Positions 1 to 11,600 of a stretch of 64,000 bases of DNA are shown here, one piece after another (the stretch's first letter is position 1; every line of letters begins with the position of its first letter). A model generated the notes under the pieces. It was given only the letters and a program-made list of their open reading frames with translations. It was not told the origin of the DNA and did not search any database. The stretch spans positions 3,421,501-3,485,500 of the forward strand of contig RCWM02000064.1 in the NCBI GenBank assembly GCA_003667255.2, read 5' to 3'. A program made the translations under genes and the position numbers. This stretch comes from Euschistus heros. Its lineage: Eukaryota > Arthropoda > Insecta > Hemiptera > Pentatomidae.

Positions 1-1840
1 AGGGTCTCACAGGATTAGTAAAACAAAAATTAAATGCAAACTATAGCCCATTCAACAAGAAAGTGTGGACGATTTAAAAAATCTGATAAATGCTGTTGGC
101 CTAGTGCTCCCTTAGATCAATAAAGACAAGGAAAGGAAAAGTAATACCGCCAACTAACATTAAGATCAGGGTGGGACGAAAAAAAACACTTTTTTATTTA
201 GAAATTTTAATAGCACAGAAAAGTTGTGAATTACATAGGCAAAAAAAAAAAAAAGTTAAAAAAATTGTTTGACATCTTCTGGTCATGCATGGGCCCTAAA
301 GTTTGACAATATATGAAAAACAACATTTTTGCTATTTATTTAAGTTTTTAATTAAATGTTTTGTTAATGTAATAGTTCATGACATCTTCAAATGAAGCCT
401 AAAGATACTGTGCTTCAATTTGGTTTAGATCATTTGATATTTTCCAGTCACGCATAACCCCTAAACTTGCCAAATTATTGAAAATTTCGCATTTTTACAA
501 GTTTTTTTTTTGTATCTTTAATATACTTTTTTTTTTTAAAGATAATAGTTACTGTATTTTTATTTTGAACGAAAGAAAATTGTGTTTTCTCTATGGTGTG
601 AATAAAATAACATCTTACTGTCTTGCAATGAATTATAATTAACATCTATATTATATGTTATAGATAAAAAATGTTATTGCTGGTTACTAAATGTTAACAT
701 GAAACATGTTTTACCAGTGATCTAATTGGTCAAAAGCAATACGTTTTTGGGGAACATGAGAGCATTACGCGTAGTTTGATAGTTTGATATTATGAGAGTA
801 GAAACAGTTAAGAGCTCCACTCTCATTATAAGTAATAACACTAGCTCACTAATGAGTGAGCTCCTTTTGACTCTGTTTCTCCTAATGCAAAAAAATAAAA
901 AAATTAACCTGGATTTGAACGATCATGTTTGATCCCTCTCGGCTGTTATGTATAAAAAAAATACTCTCCTTTGAGATAAACAATACAATCATCCAGGTAA
1001 GTGAAAATAAATGAAGAACATAAGGGCATAGATGGTCAGCATGATTAAGTTATTTAATTTGATAATTCATCTCCTATACAAAACTGAATCACAGGTATGC
1101 AAAAAAACAAAACAATAGAAAACATATCATCGGTGAGATTGCCAATTCTGCTATGTGCATTTTAGCACCTTCTATGAAATAAAATTCGATATGTAAATCT
1201 AATTATTTTTTAGACTGAAATCACAAAAGTGTTTTGTCTAAACCTGATCCAAGCTGAATTTGCATATTCGGGTTTTAACATTAGATGTGGAATTTCATTT
1301 TAAAATGAAAGCTGCAAAAAAAAACCCTATACAGAAAAAAAAAATGCAGATAGCGGAATTGGCAATCTCACAGAGGATATGACTATTGTTGGCAATCAAG
1401 TGGGCCACCCCTAAAACATGTTCCATGTTATTTATTCTTCCTTTAGCCGACAGGCTCAAGGGGACCAGTTTTTTCTTGTATTATTATTTATTTATTTTTT
1501 TAGCTCTCATATAGGTTTTTTTATAATAGAGACTAAGTAGCAATTTATTTTTAAACTGAGGTATCAATATCGAAAATTGATATTTTGGTATTATTACTTG
1601 ATACCATACTTCTTATTTATCAAGAATTGAAAATTTTTGATACTGACACATCACTTGTTAGTTCATTACCTTATAATGCTCAAAATTAAAAGCTGGTTTA
1701 AGGTTTCAAGTTAGAGTTGAACCAGTTCTATTTATGTAACCTTCATCTAAACTATAAGAAGGGTCAGGGCTCATATTATATTTCTTATATATTTCTTCTG
1801 AAATGTAAGTCTAATAATGTTTTATTGAATCACATTACAG
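1..1840. other. Upstream region without a recognised gene
   Basis: AT-rich sequence with short A and T runs. It must contain, or lie downstream of, the first exon or exons of the zinc-finger gene, because the exon at 1841 opens in mid-codon; I could not identify that exon or a promoter. The only structured element I see is a small inverted-repeat element at 1133-1371, listed separately. Confidence 0.5.
1133..1371. mobile_element. Small inverted-repeat element (MITE-like)
   Basis: The left end (gtgagattgccaattctgct at 1133) is matched in reverse complement by the right end (1342-1371, agcggaattggcaatctcac), giving imperfect terminal inverted repeats of about 30 bp around a 239-bp element with no coding capacity. 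A convincing target duplication is not visible. The core 'atagcggaat' plus 'ctcac' also appears in the direct repeats near 15.0 and 15.4 kb, so these may be related. Confidence 0.5.
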
Positions 1841-4800
1841 ATAATGGCGATATTGACTTGACAGTTATCAAGCAAGAGGCAGAATTACTGTTAGAAGAAC
1901 TTCCAATGGATCATGGTACGATTTTTATATATAAATGTTACTGGAATTGACTACTCTCAATTTAGCTGCTGTGTTACATATATATATATATTTATTTATT
2001 TTTAAATGTTTTTACTAGTGAATTAAGCAATTAATGTGTATAAAATCATTGCCACAATTTTTATCAGTAAATTGTAAAGTTTTCAATTCATTAATTAGTT
2101 GATATTATAGGTTTACGATCAAGGCAAGAAAATATGGAAATACTTATTAAACCTCATATTATCAAAGAAGTGGCGTCTGTTTTCAAAGATTCATGTAAGT
2201 TATAAAATAAGTAATGATTTCTTAACAATTTATTTTTTATTTCTATATTATGAACATATTTTATGATTATGACAATGTTGTACTTGTACAATATGTTGAT
2301 TAAAAATGCAAATTTATGATGTATGCTTACATTTGTTTTAGCTCCACCAAATAAACGACTAAAGGATGATGGTCCTCAGATCAGTGTTAATGTTAATGGT
2401 AGGTATATCTATCTCCTTGGCTATACCAAATTCGTTAATCTAATACTCCTTTGGTTTGAGAGGGCTGGGCTGGATTATTTGGAATGTCTTTGGTAGTTTT
2501 TCACTTACCGGTCGTGGTAAGACAGCTGATTAATTAAAGTTGATTCAGAATTCAGTCTTCTCATACCTAAATTGAGTCAATCACTCCAATTATTATTACT
2601 GATGTATATTTATTTTTTTTTTTTTTAGGACCTGCTCGTAAAAAAGCGAAAATTCATGAATGTCTTCAGTGTCACTATAAAACTGTGAGACCTGATCATT
2701 TAATTCGGCATGAAAGAGCTGTCCATCTTAAAGATAAACCGTTCAAATGTTCCCAATGTACTTTTAAAACGGTTGAAGCTATTACTCTTAAGAGACATAT
2801 GATGTCAAAACATCCATTGGAGGAACCATATCAGTGTCCACATTGTGAGTATAAAACTGTAAGCGAGCGTTATATGAGCAGGCACCTACAAAGTCAGCAC
2901 CAGGATAAAAATGTTCATTCTTGTTCAGAATGTGGATATAAGACTGAAAAATTTGAGGACCTAGAAAATCATATTGCAGATCTTCATGCCAAACCTCCAT
3001 TGCATCAATGCCACGTTTGTTCTTTTAATGCGCAAAGTGCCAAGAACTTAGAAGATCATGTTACTGCTCTTCATAAAGTTCAGCAATGTTCACTTTGTGA
3101 ATATAGTACTACTAATCTTCGTGACATGAATAAACATACTAGGTCTGTTCATGCTAAAGATAAACCATACAACTGTTCACAATGTGGCTTTCGAGCTGAA
3201 ATGTTAGGAAGGTTGAAAAGGCATATATTGGCCAAGCATCCTCTTGAAAAACCCTATCATTGCCCAGATTGTGATTACAAAACAGCTAGTGAGCGTGATA
3301 TGAAAAGGCACGCAGAGACCCAGCACCCTCACCTTTGTCAAAAATGTGAGTTCAAAACTCCCAATTATCAGGATTTAGAAAAACATATTTCCACATATCA
3401 TAAAGATACTGATTCAGATTCTAGTGAAGATGATGAGTCTGTAAGTAAAATAACTTATGAAGTGGAAAAGGATTTAACTGTCTGCAATACAAAACATAAA
3501 TTGCTAGAGTGTTCACTGTGTGAATATAAAACTTCACTTCATCGAGATTTAAGTAGACACAGCAAGATAAATCATATGAAAGACAAGCATTTTCAATGCT
3601 CTCTTTGCGACTTTTCTGCTGTTGAGTTTGTTAATCTAAATAGGCATATGGTAGCCAAGCACCCAAGGGAGAAACATATTTGTCCTCATTGTAATTTTAA
3701 GACAGAAAACGAACAGTCTATCAAAAGGCATCTTGTAACTGCCCATCCTAAAAGAAAAGAATGCTCTTCTTCTGAGAGTAGTAATGAACTGGAACAGGAG
3801 CTCATAAATCATTCAATGATCAGCAATGTAGGAAGTGTTTGTGATCCTCAAAGTAATAGTGACCAGTATATCAATGACCAACAGCACTACGAATGTGTCC
3901 ATTGTGATTTTAAAACAACCAATCCTGTCCATTTAAATAGACATATAAAGGCCATCCATGCTAAAGAAAAGCCTTACCAATGTTCTCAATGTGGGTTCAG
4001 AGCCGCAGAAGCTGTTATTCTGAAAAGGCATGTGATGTCTAAACATTCAAATCAGAAAAACTATCAATGCCCAGATTGTAGCTATGAAACTACGAGTGTT
4101 CTTGAAATGAATAAGCATACAACTACTATCCACCCTAGTGATTTAGAGGAACAGATCGACATCAGCTTGAAAGAATTATCGAATTCAAATGATGTTGAGG
4201 ATCAAGAGGCAGCTCACCCTCACCGGTGTATACAATGTGATTATGTTACATCATCTTATAATGAATTAGAAAATCATATGAAAAACAAGCATTCAATTAA
4301 AGACTCAGATGTTTTTGATTTGGAAGGAGATAATAAAGGAGAAGATAAGAAAGTAAAAGTTCATCAATGTTTGCATTGTCAGTACCAAACCATTTCTGCT
4401 CATCATTTAGTAAGGCATGTTAGAGCTATCCATAAGAAAGAAAAACCATTCAAATGCTCCGAGTGTGGATTCAGTGCTGTTGAGGCTATTTATTTAAAAC
4501 GGCACATGATGGCAAAACACCCTTTAGAGAAACCCTATCATTGTCCGGATTGCGATTTTAAAACGGAGAGTGAGCGAAACATGAAGAGACACACTGAGAT
4601 CCAACATCCTGTCGACAACCCTTCACAATGTAAAAATTGCAAGTACAAATCATCCAGTCTCTCAGATTTGAAGAAGCATGTAATGGCCTTCCATAGTGAT
4701 AAGGATTCACATAGTAGTCAACATTGTGAATTCGTAGCGGATAGTAGCCATCAATTGGAAAAGCATACAAAAACCTTACACTCTAAAGAAAAGCTAAATT

Positions 4801-5201
4801 GTTCACACTGCGGTTATGCTTCAAAAAATCATTACGATTTAGAAAAGCATATTCTTTCTGTTCATAAAAACAGTTTAAATCAGCATATAGTGCTAAAAAA
4901 TTTAAAAAAGAAGATTTACAATATTAAAAAACCTGTTTGTAAATCAAGATCTTCCTCTGATGTACAAAAAGAAGCTGTGCCTTTGAATATTAAGGGGATG
5001 AAAACTTCAAAAGGCATAAAGACAAAAATAAAATCGTTCCAGTGTGGGCATTGCGACTACACAAGTGAATACAGTCGTAATTTGAGAAGGCATGTGATGG
5101 CAGTGCACAAAAAAGACAAACCTTTTATTTGCCCTCTTTGCAGCTTCAGTGCGGTTGAACTTAGTTACTTGAAGAATCATGTACTCCTCAAGCATTTGTG
5201 A
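1841..5201 (+). CDS. Multi-C2H2 zinc-finger protein (last four exons)
   Basis: Exons 1841-1915, 2111-2194, 2342-2398 and 2629-5201 join in one frame; every junction is GT-AG and every intron is phase 1 (195, 147 and 230 bp). About 929 residues are visible, ending at TGA 5199-5201; the start codon lies in an unidentified upstream exon. The N-terminal part is acidic with an IKQE motif (possible SUMO site), then a short basic stretch (ARKKAK). From about residue 80 to the end there are 24 C2H2 fingers, nearly all C-x2-C-x12-H-x4-H, many joined by KDKPFKC/LEKPYHC-type linkers. The first finger (HECLQCHYKT) lies partly before the GTG at 2685 that opens the longest uninterrupted frame, so that GTG is not the start. 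Finger 21 has Ser in place of its first Cys. The H-x4-H spacing and triplet layout recall REST-like and other polydactyl regulators, but no orthologue can be named. Role inferred: nuclear DNA-binding regulator. Confidence 0.9.
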
Positions 5202-7629
5202 GCGAAACCACTCAGGTTCTGCGAAGGCAATAGCAAGCTGTAAAAAAGCTTGTTATGCAATATCTGTTTATTGATTTCGAATCAGTAAAGTCTTGACCAC
5301 CTTTAATTCCGCATCAAAAAGTCTGATTACTTTTTGTGAAACTATTAAGGTGGAATGCAGTATTGCTCTTTGGTCTGGTGTGGTTTATGATGGCCATTAT
5401 GTCCAATCCCGAGTTGGCTAGAATATCTTTATTCAGAAATGCCAGATTTAAAGTGATTAATAATGGGGTAGTCTATGGGACTCGGGATGCAAGTAATGTA
5501 ATCTACTTTTATGAATATTATCCAAAGATTGAGTTTGCATCATTTAACTTGCTGCAGAATAGAAAGCAAGGTTATTATAATTTAGGCAGGTTGGTTGAAG
5601 TAGCAAGAGTGATATGAGCTGTTGATCTGAGATCAGTTGTGGGAAAAAAATTTATTTAGTGTCACACCTTAGTTCTGGTGAACAGAAGAAGTATATATTG
5701 TTTTATGAGTATCAATAACATTACAGTGAATTATTTTTAAAACCTAGTGTTACCACATTTCCTCACCAATGGCGAAACATCATTAAAAAAAAAAATGAAC
5801 TAAATAGAACTAATACTTGAGTTGCTCTCTCTTTCAAGATATGGTATATGAATAATATATATGCTTTTTTTTTTACTAATATATATCCATATTCTGAAAG
5901 CAATGAGTACACGCATGTACTGAAAATATTGGTTATTGGTAAATGAAGACATTATTTATTGCAATGAATTTCCTATTAGGCATGTTAAATACATTGTGAA
6001 TTTGGTGAGAATAAATTAATTGAAGAATCTTCGTTTGAATTTATATTTCACCCTATAATTCAATATAATTAGGGTTTAAATAATCCTGAATGTATGCTGC
6101 ATTTATTAATTGTACAATTTATTTAGATAGTTTTTATCATAGATAAAAGTTGATAGATAATTATTACTTTTAAATAAGAATAAAAAATTCCTCTAGAAAA
6201 AATTTTGAGCTACAGACATCGGATATTATGGATGTTATCATGTTCTGCCGAAAATAGAATGGCCACATAACAAAATATTATTCTGCTCTCCCTGTGCATT
6301 ATCAACTATCACCCGTTAGGTATTTATTTACTTAATGTTTGAATGTATCCTTATTGTATTACATCTCATATAATGTAGTTCTTCAAGTAAGCTTAAGAAC
6401 ATTGAGAGAAATATATAGCCTTGGCAGTCTTCAAATCACAGCATCTGCAGAAGAGAAGTAGTCTTGACTCAGAATTGGACACTCTAAACTGAAGCATGTT
6501 TACTGTTACTGATGCAATGACCCTGATTAATTCATTTTTACAAGTTCATTTTTTCAAAGTGCTTCATATAATTATTTCTGAAAAACTGTGGTAAAATTGA
6601 TATGTGATGATTCTTAGAAATAAGCATTGTAATAATGTCCTTTAGGTTTGTCTTCTAAAAAATAAAAATAACTAATTATAATAGATCCCACTAGAGTGGT
6701 CAGGAGCAGGGGGGGAGTGGTACCTATCTCAAAGTTTTTAGCTTCAGGGGTTTGGGAAGGTGTGGACTCTTCCACGTGTGATATATTGTAAACATTGGTA
6801 TGCTGTTTCGATGAATACCAGGTTAAAACTTGTTTTTATCCACTTTCTCAGATTGATCATTTAGTTGGAATTAAGAATTAAGACGGCTTTTCTACTTTTG
6901 CCCTCGCCCCCTGTGGGCCCCTAGTGCTTGCCTTCGTGTATTCGATTCATGACCAAGGGAATCATCAAATCAATGTAAACTTAATTTTTATCTTTTTTTT
7001 GGTTAGATTACTGCGTAATTAAAAGACCTATTACATTTAAAAGAACGGAAAATTAGATTATCCATGTATTTATAAACCATATTATTTGTGTATTATATAG
7101 TAAATATTAATTTTTAATACATATTGTTATATTGTATGTTGTAGTAATTATGTTATCTTGTTAATAATAATATCTATTATTATTGTGATTAATGTCTTGG
7201 AATAGATTGATAAATACGGTATGCCCGTAGCAAGCCAATGAATTTGAGCAGCTTTGTTTCATTAAATCATTTCTATTCTCAAGCTCATCATTGGTGTAGG
7301 TCCAGGATGAGCTGTCATATCAGTTGATTTATTTCCCAGAATATCGCACTTTGAGGGACTAAGTACAAATACATTTTTCTTACATTTTGTTTTTAGATAC
7401 CACCCAATGTTTCTGATTTTTTTTCTTTTTTGGTTTGCTCTTAGCTCCAGGGTTCCAATCACTACATGATAATACATTACAAGGTCTGGTGTTAATACTT
7501 TTACCTGATATTTCCATTAATGCTAACTCACTAGTTCTTTTTAATAGTCCACCCTTTTTATTAGCTCCTGGAAACTCTATGAATGAGTTGTGAATTCAAC
7601 TCTTCTCGCAATGCCAATAATGCGGAGAC
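5202..7629. other. 3' UTR of the zinc-finger gene and intergenic DNA
   Basis: No further gene recognised. The first several hundred bases are probably 3' UTR. A 93-codon open frame at 5336-5617 begins at a GTG, resembles nothing I know and is treated as chance. Confidence 0.5.
6010..6015 (+). promoter_or_regulatory. Possible poly(A) signal for the zinc-finger gene
   Basis: AATAAA about 0.8 kb after the stop codon on the coding strand. Further AATAAA hexamers follow near 6180 and 6660, so the true 3' end cannot be fixed from sequence alone. Confidence 0.3.
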
Positions 7630-8290
7630 AGTGATAAGTCCAGTAAATGTGTAGTGAAATAAGAGGTGTAGAGTGCATGAAATATACGATTATTTTTGAC
7701 CTCATGGCGTAGTTAGGAGAAGTTAAAAGATAAGCATACTTAAATTCCCCGCCCCTGGGGGAGTGGGCTAACGGTGGAGGGGAAGGGGAGAAGGTCCCAT
7801 TTTTGGGTTTTTCAATTATATCTCGAAAGCGGTGGACTCAGGAAAAATATACTTCAAATAAAAATTAAAGCCAATTAAATTTCCTATGAAATTGTTCATA
7901 TACATATTTGTCAAACTTCCAACCGTTTTTACTTTAATTTCATTTATACGTTTTTGGCACGAAGCGTTTGTCTATAAGTGAGGTAAATTTTTTTTTTTAG
8001 AAAATAAAGGAGTTTTAACAACGTATATCTCGAAAACCGTTAAATGTTTGACTAATATGTATATAAACAATTTTATAGAAAATTTAATTAGCTTTAATTT
8101 TTATTTGAATATATTTTTCTAGAGTCCACTTTTTTTGAGATATAATTGAAAAACCCAAAAAAGGGACCTTCTCTCCTCCCCTAAATTACCCAGGGTTGGC
8201 TACTTTTAGTATGTTTATCTTCTAACAAGCCCTTGGGTCAAAAATAATCGCATATTTCATGCATTCTACAATATGTTTATTGGACTGGAC
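7630..8290. mobile_element. Foldback element with about 300-bp inverted arms
   Basis: The left arm (about 7630-7960) and right arm (about 7990-8290) are imperfect reverse complements. Examples: 'gtgcatgaaatatacgatta' near 7672 pairs with 'aatcgcatatttcatgcatt' near 8247, and 'gggaccttctctcctcccct' near 8164 pairs with the GGGGAGAAGGTCCC run near 7785. The arms meet in a short T-rich loop. There is no coding capacity. Phrases such as 'tatctcgaaaaccgtt' and 'ttaaatttcctat' recur near 20.0, 38.4 and 53.9 kb, so this is one member of a dispersed family. Confidence 0.75.
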
Positions 8291-8605
8291 CAGATATAAA
8301 TAAAATCGCTTTCTTGCTTTGAGGTTTATAGGACGTCGAACCAAAAAGCTATCAGTTTTAAGATGGAATAGCCAGGTGCATTGTCATAAAGAAGCGATGA
8401 TATGTGAATCTCCCCTTTCGATCAATTTAAAATAGTTATTAAATTTGAACTTTGAAAGCCTTCAATCTGTGAAAATCTTTTTACTCAATTAGAAAACATA
8501 TTTTACACTGTAGTTTCTACAATGGTAGTAAGAAAATAAAATATTTACTTTAAAACTAAATATATTTGATAATTATCTATATTTATATACACAAGGTTTT
8601 TTCGT

Positions 8606-11600
8606 TTAATAATATGAATATCTGTCGTAATATGGTCTTCTGTTATAGCCACCGTAACTTCGGTCGTAGTAACTTCCGTATCTACCATATCCACCTGTAA
8701 ATTTACAAAGCAAACTGAGTTCCATTCTATCATAAAACCGTTCGAAATCAATAGTAGACATTAAAAGAATAGTCGGATATTAAAATTCATAGTAAGATCT
8801 GCTATATTACCGTAGGAATAGGGGTAGAGTGAATCGTAGTACGGGTAGTCATAACCATAGGAGCCAAATCCCGGAGATCCGTATGAACCGTAGTAGCCAC
8901 GAGATCCATAGTATCCTGGAGAGCCGTAGTACCTCGAACTGTAGGAATAAGAAGTGGGATAGTCGTAACCGTAGTCCAGGTAGGATGGTCTTGAAACAGC
9001 AACAGTAGCCAGCGTGGCTAAAACCTGTAATGTTATACTCAATATTATAGTTAACAAGAATATTATATTATGAGGCTTAGGTTGTTCAAGGAAGAATGAG
9101 AGAAGGGTGGGGAGGGGCTAATGGGATGGATGTTGTATTGGGTAAACCTGTTTAAGGGGTTGAGCCTCATCCCTACATATAGGAGTTCTTAGTCTAGGTT
9201 TCTTCATCTCGCCTAGGCATTGACTATAATTATGCATTTTTAATTATTATTTGTGCTTTGTTTGCAGCAGAAGTACTATTAAAAATCACGTAAAATCCTT
9301 GTTTTTTCTCTCATTGGTCCTATTTTCAAGGAACTATTCGTATCACAATGGCGCTTCAGACAGTTGCCGTGATGCTTGATAACATCAGGTTACTTCGCAT
9401 CAAATTTTATTTTTAAGAAGTGATTGATCTTGCTATACTAGGAGTATTAGTGGGCTCAATATTTTATAAACAAATGAATTACACATTTCAACTATCTTAG
9501 TGTTTGTGTTTGCCCTCAGTTTACTGATTCAAACCATAGTTGCGATGATCCCTGGGCTCTTTTAAAAACTCCAGCCGAATTTGAAAATATAAATTTAAGT
9601 TTCTATTTCTACTTTTATTTTCATGGTAACGTGTTAGAACTTCTTTGATAAGGACGGTAAGCCCCAGCTAACGAGCAGACTTTCTCATTGGCAGCCATCC
9701 AGCCATTACACTGGACAACAAAATTTAACTTTTTGTCTGTTAAATGAATTACAATGGCTGTTTCTTTTAGAATTTAGTGCTCTGATTGCAAATATGAAAA
9801 GCATTTTTGTCTCAGGGGCAAGGATTTTGTATAGTTTCAAAAGAAAAAAATAACAAAGTGTTAAAACAAGCAATTTTATTTAATCAGCTTTCATACCGTA
9901 ATTTAAATCAAAATGTAGCCTTTGATGATTTCCTGCTGCATTTTGCGGCTGGTACATCTCTTTTCAAAGACCAAAAATAGTCTGCCAACATATTTGGATT
10001 CCACTTTCCCTGGTATTGATTCTCCAGAGTGAATATTTCTTGATGGAATCGCTCACCGTGTTTATCAATCGCAGCCCCAAGATTTTCGGGAAAGAAATCC
10101 AAATGCGAGTCAAGAAAATGTATTTTTAGAGACATATTACGTCTTAAAGCCTTATAATTTTGTAGAAGATCAGAAACTAGCTCTTTTTAGTTTTCTGTTA
10201 TTTTATTTCCAAGAAATTCTTTCACAACATTTTAAAAAGAAATCCTAGCTGATTTTTCGGCTCCATTCAAACATTCCTCAAAGTCTTGATGCTTCATAAG
10301 CTCCCTTCTTTGTGGACCGACAAATACACCTTCTTTCATTTTTGCATCACTGATCCGAGGAAATGTGTCTTTTAAATATAGAAATCCAGGGCAAATTTTA
10401 TCCAGTGCTTTAGCAAAATTGTTCATCGGATTGGCAGATCTTCGTTGTGAGGAACAGGCCTAATAGCTGAGGGGAGGTTGGGATATTTAACATTTTTTTA
10501 AGATTTACTTGTTAATTAAGTGATTTTTGTGATGCAGAAATAACAATCAGTTGAATGGTCCCGAGGTTCCCTCCACACCATAGGAACAGCAAAGGGCATA
10601 TGTCGTGACTGCCCATTAATCCAGCCACAAAGCAATGTAACACAGGAGGCACAGCTTATATGAGGCGCCCAAGATGTGTCCAGGACACCAACTTGACTCT
10701 TTAAAGTTCCTTCACCACACACATGACAAAAATTGTTTGGATGGTTTTCACAATTCGCGGCATATTGAAGATGCTAAGAGGTTCAGGTTCTGTTCGGTCT
10801 AAATTAATGGAGGCACCTAACTAGGCCGGCTCACAGATGAAGACTGCTGAGAGAGGGGACTCATGTCAGGACCCATGTCCGGGGGCCAGTGTTTTGCCTG
10901 AGCCTGTTGAAACTTGTTGGCTAAACATGCTTTAAGAGCTCAGACGACTTATTTGTTATCTCTATTGCATCCAATATTATCTTGAATTGGTGGTGAGCCT
11001 TATTTAGAGCAAATAAATAGTATTTGTTAATCAAGACAAGTTCATAGCTATAAAATATCACTTTTTTTTTTTTTTTTTTTTACAATATTTAAAATTACAA
11101 ATAATCTGAGCGCCATCGACAACTTTGATGGTCATATTCAGAATTACCATAGCAAAATACTTATGAGACAGCCACATTTACCCATTTAACAAAAATACTG
11201 TTGACCAGTGTTATCTATTCAAAATCCATTGTGGTAATCTAATCCACGAAACGAAGTTCTTCACATTGAATGGTTCAATAATTTTGAAACTTCAAGTGTT
11301 TAATTGTGTATCCTGTGGTTATCATAAAATTCCTCATGAGTGGTAGCATTTTTGACTGTAGTATAGAAAGAAAACTTTATTCTGGGACAATGTCCCTTAA
11401 GAATAACATTACATTGAAAAGCAAAATCATATCTGGCTCAGAGATTTTTAAATAAAACAAATATAAAATATAAGTGAATAAAGATATTAAAAAAACAAAA
11501 AAACAGTCATTATATAAACAACATATAAACTTGTTGGGAAGGAACTGAAAAAAAAATAATGAAAAAGAGAAAATAAAAACATTATCAATAGGAAATTATA

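Noticed and set aside
5336..5617. 93-codon open frame just after the zinc-finger gene, starting GTG and with a hydrophobic beginning
   Set aside because: No ATG, no known motif, lies in the probable 3' UTR; most likely chance.
8545..8751. Minus-strand frame rich in TEVTTTEVTV
   Set aside because: It is the shifted reading of GY1 exon 3; the correct frame is the Tyr-rich one reached by splicing.
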